This document shows, piece after piece, positions 22,312-28,905 of a DNA stretch of 35,907 nucleotides. The translations under genes and the position numbers were made by a program. Source of the stretch: Opitutia bacterium (lineage in GTDB: Bacteria; Verrucomicrobiota; Verrucomicrobiia; Opitutales; Opitutaceae). The notes under the pieces are model-generated. The model made no database searches. It saw only the letters and a list, made by a program, of their open reading frames with translations, and was not told the origin of the DNA. Position 1 is the first letter of the stretch. Every line of letters starts with the position of its first letter. The DNA is taken from the NCBI GenBank assembly GCA_947449835.1, contig CANFSZ010000024.1:1-35907 (forward strand), given 5' to 3'.

Positions 22312-24113
22312 GAGGAGTACGTGGGAGGAAGAGCCGAGGGAGGGGGAAGTAAGGACGGGGTTTCGGCTTTGATGAAATCGGCTCCGATGGTCTGTGCAGT
22401 GATGAGTTCGGCGAAGGCGCCGCCGCGGGCGAGCAGCGTGGTGTAATCGCCTTCTTCGAGCACGGCACCGTCGCGCAGGACAACGATGCGGTCGGCGTTT
22501 TTGATGGTACTGAGGCGGTGCGCGATCGTGATGACGGTGCGGCCTTGAGCGAGGCGGTCGAGGGCTTGTTGGATGAGGCGCTCGCTCTCGTAATCGAGGG
22601 CGGAAGTGGCTTCGTCGAGGATGAGCACGGGCGGATTGCGCAATATCGCGCGCGCGATGGCGAGGCGTTGGCGCTGGCCACCGGAGAGCGTGACGCCGCG
22701 CTCGCCGATGGGTGTTTGATAGCCTTGCGGCATTTTTAAAATAAATTCCTCGGCGTTGGCGAGGCGGGCGGCGGCGCGAACTTCTTCGTCGGTGGCGCCG
22801 GCGTGGGCGAAGCGGATATTTTCATCAACCGTGCCGGAAAGCAGAATGCTTTCTTGCATGACGACGGCCATCTGGCGGCGGATCCAGCGCATGTCCCATT
22901 CGCTTTGCGGGACGCCGTCGATGAGGATCTGGCCGGCGGTCGGCGCGTAGAGGCCGAGGAGGAGATTGGCCAACGTGCTCTTGCCGGAGCCCGAGGGGCC
23001 GACGAGGGCGATGTTTTCGCCGGGGCGGATCGTAAGGGAAAACGATTCGATCACGCGTTTCTCCGTTTCGGGATATGTAAACGAGACGCGATCGAAGACG
23101 ATGTCCCCGGAGAGACGTTTTTCGCGCCGCGCGCCGTGCCATTCTTCGACGTAAGGCGAGTCGATGAGTTCTTTGATACTTGCGTAGCTTTCCCGGCCGG
23201 CGAACCACGGTTCGCTCAAGCCGATCACCATCTGCACCGGCGCCAAAATCACCGGCAGGCCTGCGATAAAAGCCACGAGCGTACCGACGGTCATTTGGCC
23301 TTGGATCGCGAGGATCGCGCCACCGGCGACGACGAGCGCAGCGATGGCTTGCGTGCTAACGTAGGTGAACGTGCCAAAAACCGCGCTTACCCACGATTGA
23401 TCGACACGGCTGCGCGCGAAGTCGCCGCTGCTGCGGTCGAGGAGTTGCTCGGCCTGTTTTTCTTCGCCGAAGCTGCGCACGAGGCGAAGCGCGGAAATGA
23501 ATTCGCTCGCGGTGCCGGTGAGTTTTTCCTGCGCGAGGCGGGCTTCGTGGTTAGTGATTTGAAGCTTCGCAAAAAAGCGCCACTTCGCGAACGCCCACAC
23601 GGGCAACGCGAGCACGAGGATCGCCGTGAGCCGCCAATTCAGAAAAGCCAGCACCAGAAACACTCCCGTGCTGTACAAAATCACGGGCAGGAATTGGTTC
23701 AACACCGAGTACAGCAACGACTCAATTTTCTGCGTATCAAACGCATATTTTGAAAGTAGGCGGCCGGTTTTCTGCCGATCAAGATAACTGAAACTCAGAA
23801 ACTGCAGGCGGAAAAAAATGCGGCTGCGCAACTCGACCATCAGGCGAGCCATGACCTTGGCCAGCTCATTGGCCCCGAGGATGGAGAACACGTAATGCAT
23901 CCCCAGCAACGAAGCGAAGAGCGCGGTATACAACAGCACGCTGCGCGTGTCGCCCGCCGGCACCGATTGATCGATGATGCGTGCAAAAATCAGCGGGCAC
24001 GGCGCGATCGCGAGGCTCCGCAACAACGCCAGTCCGACGCCCGGCGCCAGCGCGCGGCGGGCGCGCCAGAGGTAGCCGAGGAGGCTGGGGGAATTGAGCG
24101 GCTCGATGGACAT
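22308..24113 (-). CDS. ABC exporter, fused permease and ATPase (MsbA-like)
   Basis: This 601-residue half-transporter has six transmembrane segments in residues 1-310 and a C-terminal ATPase domain. The ATPase carries all canonical elements: Walker A GPSGSGKST (about 370), Q-loop MQES, signature TLSGGQRQRLAIA (about 476), Walker B VLILDEATSALD (about 501) and the switch His in AHRLS. This is the exporter type that acts as a homodimer or heterodimer; substrates include lipids, peptides and drugs. The C-terminus has a Pro/Ser-rich extension beyond the usual end. A partial Shine-Dalgarno (AGGGAA) lies just before the ATG, one of the few in this window. Its TGA overlaps the ATG of the secreted unknown protein. 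Confidence 0.92.
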   Translation of the reverse strand: MSIEPLNSPSLLGYLWRARRALAPGVGLALLRSLAIAPCPLIFARIIDQSVPAGDTRSVLLYTALFASLLGMHYVFSILGANELAKVMARLMVELRSRIFFRLQFLSFSYLDRQKTGRLLSKYAFDTQKIESLLYSVLNQFLPVILYSTGVFLVLAFLNWRLTAILVLALPVWAFAKWRFFAKLQITNHEARLAQEKLTGTASEFISALRLVRSFGEEKQAEQLLDRSSGDFARSRVDQSWVSAVFGTFTYVSTQAIAALVVAGGAILAIQGQMTVGTLVAFIAGLPVILAPVQMVIGLSEPWFAGRESYASIKELIDSPYVEEWHGARREKRLSGDIVFDRVSFTYPETEKRVIESFSLTIRPGENIALVGPSGSGKSTLANLLLGLYAPTAGQILIDGVPQSEWDMRWIRRQMAVVMQESILLSGTVDENIRFAHAGATDEEVRAAARLANAEEFILKMPQGYQTPIGERGVTLSGGQRQRLAIARAILRNPPVLILDEATSALDYESERLIQQALDRLAQGRTVITIAHRLSTIKNADRIVVLRDGAVLEEGDYTTLLARGGAFAELITAQTIGADFIKAETPSLLPPPSALPPTYSS

Positions 24114-24242
24114 TCTTCCCTAAAACTGACTGAGCTACGCGCGACGCCAAGGGATTTTGTTTCCCTGGAAACGGTCATTAGCCGGCCACGCAGAGCGCGA
24201 CAGTTGGCGCGTGCTGGTTTGGGCTGCGCCAAAAACCTTGGA

Positions 24243-25343
24243 TTATTTCGCCGCGCGTCGCGGGGTACCGTCGCCGTGGAGTGAGTTATAATATGGATCG
24301 CCCGCGACGATGCTGCCGCGCTTGACGGGCTGGCCGGTGAACGCGCTCTTGTACAGCGAGGTCAATAACTCGAGCGTGCGGCGGGCTTCGGGGCCGCTCA
24401 GGAGTGGGCGGCGGTTGGCATCCATGTCGCTCACGAGCGTTTCGAGTTGCGCGGCGTGGGTGGACCCGACGTCGGCGGGAAAATTTTGCCAAGCTTGCGT
24501 GAGCGCATCGCTCTCGGGCGCGGGTGCGGCCGGAGTGAAGCGCCAGTTGTCGCGGTTGTAACTGTAAAGGTGCGTGAGCTCGACGGTGGCGCGTTGGTAG
24601 TCGAGGCGGATGTAGGTCTCTTGGCGCGGGCTAAGGGCGCTGTTGACGACGGAGGCTTGGGCGCCGTTAGCAAATTGGATGAGCGCCATCGACACGTCTT
24701 CGACTTCGATCGCGCGGTCTAGGGTGGCGGCCATGGCGCGGATCTCGGCCCAATCGCCGAGCAAGTGAAGGAGATGATCCATCGCGTGGATGCCGAGGCC
24801 CATGGTGGGTCCGCCGAGTTCGGTGGCCCATTTGCCGCGCCAAGGCACGGCGTAATAAGCTGCGTCGCGGAACCAGACGGTGTTACAGACGGCGACGAGC
24901 GGGCGTCCGAGGAGGCCTTGATCGGCGAGGCTGCGCAGGTGCGCGGTCGACGAGGCGAAACGCATCTGGAAGACGCACGAGGCAAATTTGCCGGTGCGGC
25001 GCTCGGCGGCTTCGATCAGATCGAGCTCGGCGAGTGAGGCGCAAAAGGGTTTTTCACAAAGGACCCAAGCGCCGGCTTCCATGGCGGCGATGCTCATCGA
25101 GGCGTGGAGCGACGGCGGCGCGGCGATGAAAACGAGATCGGGTTTCTCCGCGGCGAGGGCGGTCGCGTAGTCGGTGTGGGCGCCGGCGATTTTGTATTTG
25201 TCGCTGAAGGTCCGCACGCGCGTGGCGTCGATATCGACCGCGGCCGTGATCACGACCCGACCCTTGGTGGCTTCAGCGGCACGGACGTGCGCGTCAGCAA
25301 TGCCGCCGGTGCCCACGAGAATGGCGCGATAAACTTTGCTCAT
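24243..25343 (-). CDS. Gfo/Idh/MocA family NAD(P)-dependent oxidoreductase
   Basis: This 366-residue protein has the N-terminal Rossmann motif AILVGTGGIADAH (7-19) and the EKPF motif (about 97, CEKPFCASLAE) whose Lys is catalytic in the family. A C-terminal alpha/beta domain follows, with GGPTMGLGIHAMDHLLHLLGDW and VEDVSMALIQFANGA. Members oxidise or epimerise sugars, inositols and related polyols. The substrate is not deducible. It sits between a divergence region that holds a candidate promoter and the ABC exporter gene. A 129-bp gap separates it from the exporter, so they may or may not share a transcript. Confidence 0.9.
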   Translation of the reverse strand: MSKVYRAILVGTGGIADAHVRAAEATKGRVVITAAVDIDATRVRTFSDKYKIAGAHTDYATALAAEKPDLVFIAAPPSLHASMSIAAMEAGAWVLCEKPFCASLAELDLIEAAERRTGKFASCVFQMRFASSTAHLRSLADQGLLGRPLVAVCNTVWFRDAAYYAVPWRGKWATELGGPTMGLGIHAMDHLLHLLGDWAEIRAMAATLDRAIEVEDVSMALIQFANGAQASVVNSALSPRQETYIRLDYQRATVELTHLYSYNRDNWRFTPAAPAPESDALTQAWQNFPADVGSTHAAQLETLVSDMDANRRPLLSGPEARRTLELLTSLYKSAFTGQPVKRGSIVAGDPYYNSLHGDGTPRRAAK

Positions 25344-25640
25344 GATGAGACGCCGGTGGCGGTGAGAGAACGCGCAGTGGAACGGGACATTCGGTTAAAA
25401 AGAGCGGGCAGGGGCTTCGCGGGCAAGGCGTGATTGCGGGATTATTCAAAAAATTTCACGCAGGAGCGAGCCGCTCACCTTGGCTATTCTAACAGGAAAT
25501 TTCAGCCGTAAAGGGCGCTTAATTCTGAATTTTCGGAGTGAAAAATGGGCTGTCTCGACGGCATCTTGCACTCATTTGGCGCCAACTCGTGGCGCCGGGC
25601 ACATGGGCCTCGAGCGCATGAGCTGCTCGGGCCTCAAATC
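25344..25640 (-). promoter_or_regulatory. upstream region of the MocA-like gene, with hairpins at the left end of the ferritin-like gene
   Basis: This 297-bp gap has no gene that I can support. Its centre (about 25435-25545) is AT-rich; in the minus-strand direction a TAGAAT -10-like hexamer lies at 25501-25496 with a weak TTTACG 15 bp before it, a candidate promoter for the MocA-like gene. Closer to the ferritin-like gene stop are two hairpins. One is GGCC-t-CGAGC paired with GCTCG-GGCC (25606-25633), and the other is GGCGCCA-ACTCG-TGGCGCC (25578-25596). They may end the upstream transcript, but no T-run follows. Confidence 0.35.
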
Positions 25641-26969
25641 TTAGGCCACGCCGGCGAGGCGGAGGATTTTCTCGCCGGTGAGGCGGCGCTCCGGCGTCAG
25701 GGAATGCGGGGTGCGGTTGCCGTGGATGGCGGCGACGGCTTTGAATTTTTCCTGCGTGGCTTTCACGAATTCATCGACCGGGCGCGTCTCGCCGCAGAGC
25801 GCCATGATCTCGGGGAGCCAGCGGTGGCCGTAGCGGACATGGTTTTGTTCGTCGTTACGGTCGAAGGCGAGGAGCGTGTCGGCTTCGAAGTCGTTGAGCT
25901 CGCGCACGCGGTCCATGACGTGGGCTTTGGCGGGGAAACTGCCGGCTTCAAATTCCATCGTCATCATCGCGTAGCGCTCGTGGGGCGGCATCTGGACGAG
26001 GATGTTGTAGAGGTCTAGCGAGTGCTCGACGGTCATGAGATCGACGCCGAGCTTGGGCAGTTGGCGGAAACCGAATTGGCTGTGGCGCGATTCATCCCAG
26101 AGGTGGCGCGCCATGTCGTGATGCAGATCAAAAGGCGCTTGCGGCGTTTCGAAAAAGACGGTCGCTAGGTAATCCACGGCGTCCATTTCCATCATGAGCC
26201 AGACGTAAACCATGAGGCGGATGACGCGGGCATCGGTCTTGGGGTCGACGAGCCAAGGGCGGACGATCGGCGTCTCGGTGGCGTCGTAACTAAACACGCT
26301 TGAGCACGTCGGGTATTTGCCGCGGTTGCAGGTGGCGGGATGCGTGAAGGGAGTTTTCGCGTGTTGCCAGACGTAGCTGGCGGCGAGGGGCAGGCGGGTT
26401 TCTTGGCCGAGCCAACCACCGAGATCGTCTAGGGCTTGGGTGAGATGGAGCGACCATTCGCGGGCATCGGTGCCGGCGAGGTAGGGGGCAATCTCACGAG
26501 TGTGGCGTTCTTCGTCGGCGATGAATTCTTCAACGAGTTTTTTGGACGGCCAATCGGCGAGCGGATCGGTGACTTTGAGGTAGTGCCGATAAGCGGACAA
26601 CAGCGCAGGCTTCAGCACTTGGTAGAAGCCGGCGGTGAGCATGAGCGCGTCTTGGGCGTTGGTGCCGACGGCCTCGGTAAAGATTTTTTTAACGCTATCG
26701 CGTACCGTCTCGGTCGAGCCAAACGACGTGAGTTCACGGCCGCGCTCGCGCAAGAAGCGGGCGTGGCCGGCGGATTCCCAAGCGTGTTGGCAGAGGAGAT
26801 ATTTTAACTCCGGATCGCCGACGCGGTAGATGAGCGTGGTCACCGTGCGCAGGAACTCGCGCTCGACCTCGAACAACAGCCTGAGCAAACGCGCCATGTC
26901 GTTGACCGCGGCCATGCGGCCGGAGGCGGGGCGGGTGGCTGGAGTTGGGGCGGCGGTTTCGGTGCTCAT
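25641..26969 (-). CDS. ferritin-like diiron protein with two sets of ligand motifs
   Basis: This 442-residue all-helical protein has Glu/His patterns typical of carboxylate-bridged diiron proteins. In the C-terminal half: Glu261 (LMMEMDAVDYLA), E293xxH296 (WDESRH), Glu339/341 (MEFEAGSF) and E374xxH377 (DEQNHVRYGHRW), the canonical E, ExxH, E, ExxH order. The N-terminal half has a partial second set: Glu34/36, Glu65 (HAWESAGH), Glu147/148 and E153xxH156 (DEERH). This suggests two tandem ferritin-like bundles, of which at least one could bind a diiron centre and activate oxygen. It lies 34 bp downstream of the phytanoyl-CoA-dioxygenase-like gene and is probably in the same transcript. I cannot name the family or the substrate. 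Confidence 0.75.
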   Translation of the reverse strand: MSTETAAPTPATRPASGRMAAVNDMARLLRLLFEVEREFLRTVTTLIYRVGDPELKYLLCQHAWESAGHARFLRERGRELTSFGSTETVRDSVKKIFTEAVGTNAQDALMLTAGFYQVLKPALLSAYRHYLKVTDPLADWPSKKLVEEFIADEERHTREIAPYLAGTDAREWSLHLTQALDDLGGWLGQETRLPLAASYVWQHAKTPFTHPATCNRGKYPTCSSVFSYDATETPIVRPWLVDPKTDARVIRLMVYVWLMMEMDAVDYLATVFFETPQAPFDLHHDMARHLWDESRHSQFGFRQLPKLGVDLMTVEHSLDLYNILVQMPPHERYAMMTMEFEAGSFPAKAHVMDRVRELNDFEADTLLAFDRNDEQNHVRYGHRWLPEIMALCGETRPVDEFVKATQEKFKAVAAIHGNRTPHSLTPERRLTGEKILRLAGVA

Positions 26970-27003
26970 CGAGGTGGGTAAGGCGGGCGACGCGGCAAAA
27001 TTT

Positions 27004-27924
27004 TTAGCAGATGCGGCCGCGTTTGCCGGCGAGGGTGTGTCCAGGGGGATTCACGCCGACCCAACGCTCATCGATGGGCTCACTGGCGCGTTGAAAACGG
27101 GCGTCGCTGGAGATTCGGAGTCGGTTTTCGGTGCGGTTGTCGAGCGAGGCGTGCACGAGGAACATGCCGAAGGTGATGAAGTCGCCTGCTTCGAACTCGG
27201 TCGTGAGCCAGCGGCCGCCGAATTTATTTACGACGGCGGGCGGGTTGTGCGAGAGCGTGCCCGTGAAGGACCATTTGCCGGCTTTGGCGGCCTCAGCGTC
27301 TTTGGGTTTGTTTTCACAGAAGGCGTCGACGTCGCGGTAAACGTAGTTTTCGAGGAGATCCATGCGCTTGTGCGAACCCTCGAGGACCATGAGGCCGCCG
27401 AGCTCGTAGGAGATGTCGCCGTAAGGGAGCCAGCACGTCATGTGTTTGTGCGTGCCGCGGCCCATGTAAGGAAGATCGCAATGAGGGTTAGTGCCTTTGC
27501 CGGGACCGATGGCGCGCAGCCAAGTGAAGTCGTAGTGGCGGATGTCTTCGCCGTAAAACTGGCGGTAAAAATCGGGGAGGCGGCCCGAGTAGAGCAGATT
27601 CTGGATGCGCGGGTTGTTGTTGGTGAGCTCTGGTTTGAAGACGTAGCCGGAGCCGGGTTTGCAGATGCCGTCGATCCGCGGGAAATTTTCATCGAGGACG
27701 CCGGCTTCCGCGAGGCCGTCGGTCAGGCTGGCGCGAGCGTCGAGGACTTGCTCGCGATCGAGGTAGCCCTTCATGTAGAGGTAACCATCGGTGTCGAAGC
27801 GGCGGCGCAGCTCGACGAAATCCGTGGCGGCGTCGGACGAATCGCGCAGGAGGCCGAACTTATCGTCGCTCATCTCGAGTTGATGACCGTAGGACCAGAT
27901 TTGGGGCAGCGTGGCGGTGCTCAT
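27004..27924 (-). CDS. phytanoyl-CoA dioxygenase (PhyH) family Fe(II)/2-oxoglutarate enzyme
   Basis: This 306-residue protein has a jelly-roll dioxygenase core. The metal facial triad is visible as His148-x-Asp150 (NPHCDLPYMG) and the distal His258 (FLVHASLDN), with Arg264/268/270 available for 2-oxoglutarate. FDTDGYLYMKGYLDREQV (43-60) is the usual N-terminal element, and MVLEGSHKRMDLLE the conserved GSH segment. PhyH-type proteins hydroxylate diverse small molecules, so the substrate is open. I chose ATG 27924 (MSTATLPQIW), which begins the folded region; an in-frame start at 28155 would run through the divergent AraC promoter and its 5' coding region. It is transcribed away from the AraC regulator, the likely controller, and precedes the ferritin-like diiron gene. 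Confidence 0.87.
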   Translation of the reverse strand: MSTATLPQIWSYGHQLEMSDDKFGLLRDSSDAATDFVELRRRFDTDGYLYMKGYLDREQVLDARASLTDGLAEAGVLDENFPRIDGICKPGSGYVFKPELTNNNPRIQNLLYSGRLPDFYRQFYGEDIRHYDFTWLRAIGPGKGTNPHCDLPYMGRGTHKHMTCWLPYGDISYELGGLMVLEGSHKRMDLLENYVYRDVDAFCENKPKDAEAAKAGKWSFTGTLSHNPPAVVNKFGGRWLTTEFEAGDFITFGMFLVHASLDNRTENRLRISSDARFQRASEPIDERWVGVNPPGHTLAGKRGRIC

Positions 27925-28044
27925 GTGTAATGTGGCAAGATTGTGGGGAGTGGCGGCAACAATGCAACCAGACTCATAGTACACCGGAAAGTATGCCGAC
28001 AAAATGGTTGTAATGGGATTTGGCATGTAGATTTTGGTTCCACG
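27925..28044. promoter_or_regulatory. divergent control region, PhyH-like gene / AraC regulator
   Basis: These 120 bp separate the two divergent starts. TGTAATG occurs twice in the same orientation (27926-27932 and 28009-28015). An imperfect inverted repeat CAATGCAACC (27960-27969) and GGTTGTAATG (28006-28015) matches at 7 of 10 positions. Such sites are plausible AraC-type binding boxes, but no promoter hexamers are convincing. Confidence 0.4.
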
Positions 28045-28884
28045 ATGCCGACCCCCTTTCGGACCCAACCTTGGCTGACGAGCGCGGTGCGCACGCCGCT
28101 GGGCGAACTCCAGTTGGCGGGTTCGCTCAAAGATGCCCGCGGGCTTGATCCGCAAGCAATGCGGGTGCTCGGAAGTTATTCGCTCATCTACATGGTGGAT
28201 CTGGAGGGTTATTATTGCGACGCCAACGGCGTGAAACGCGATCTGGTCTCGGGTGATCTCGTGTTGATTTTACCGGAGCTGGCGCACGCCTATGGGCCGA
28301 AGCGCGGGGGAGGGTGGAATCAGATCTACTTTGTGTTTGATGGGCCTGAATTCGATTTCTGGCGGGAGCGCGGTTTGCTCACGGCAGAGCGACCGGTTTT
28401 GCATTTGGAACCGGTGGATTATTGGCGGCGGCGTTTTGAGGAAGTCGTGGGCGCAGAATCGCGGCACGGCGCGGGCGCGTCGTTGCGGGCGATGGGCCGG
28501 TTTCTCCATCTGCTAGGCGACATTTTAGCGGCCAACGCCGATGCGCGCGGCCACCGCGAGGCGTGGCTGGAGCAGGCTTTGCAACTGCTTGGTAATCCCG
28601 GTGACAACGGCTGGCCGACGCCCCAACATGTGGCGCGGACGGTCGGGCTGAGTTACGATAATTTCCGAAAACAATTCGCCGCGCGCACCGGCGTGTCACC
28701 GGGCCAACACCAGAAACGTCAGCGCATCGAGCGCGCCTGCGCCGCGCTTTATCAAGGCAACGAAGGGTTCAAGGAGTTGGCGGAGCAGTTGGAATTCTGC
28801 GACGTGTTTCACTTCTCAAAAGCGTTCAAACAAGTCGTGGGCCTCACGCCGTCGGAATTTCGACGCAAGGTCCGCGGCGGTTAA
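28045..28884 (+). CDS. AraC-family transcriptional regulator
   Basis: This 279-residue protein has an N-terminal cupin-like ligand-binding half (about 40-100, with DLVSGDLVLILPELAHAYGP) and a C-terminal double HTH (about 190-275). The HTH region shows PTPQHVARTVGLSYDNFRKQFAARTGVSPGQHQKRQRIERA and the signature FCDVFHFSKAFKQVVGLTPSEFRR. The ligand is probably a sugar or related small molecule. I chose ATG 28045 (MPTPFRTQPW); an in-frame start at 27943 lies in the control region. It is divergent from the PhyH-like gene, which it probably regulates with the genes downstream of it, and convergent with the glycoside hydrolase gene 21 bp away. Confidence 0.93.
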   Translation: MPTPFRTQPWLTSAVRTPLGELQLAGSLKDARGLDPQAMRVLGSYSLIYMVDLEGYYCDANGVKRDLVSGDLVLILPELAHAYGPKRGGGWNQIYFVFDGPEFDFWRERGLLTAERPVLHLEPVDYWRRRFEEVVGAESRHGAGASLRAMGRFLHLLGDILAANADARGHREAWLEQALQLLGNPGDNGWPTPQHVARTVGLSYDNFRKQFAARTGVSPGQHQKRQRIERACAALYQGNEGFKELAEQLEFCDVFHFSKAFKQVVGLTPSEFRRKVRGG

Positions 28885-28905
28885 ACGTACCGCGTGCGGG
28901 TGAGT

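Noticed and set aside
24204-24232. Hairpin TTGGCGC...GCGCCAA as a terminator for the MocA-like gene
   Set aside because: In the minus-strand direction the T-run lies before the hairpin, not after it, so it does not look like an intrinsic terminator.
27943-28044. N-terminal extension of the AraC protein from an upstream in-frame start
   Set aside because: It would cover the divergent promoter and adds a stretch unlike AraC proteins; ATG 28045 gives the normal length.
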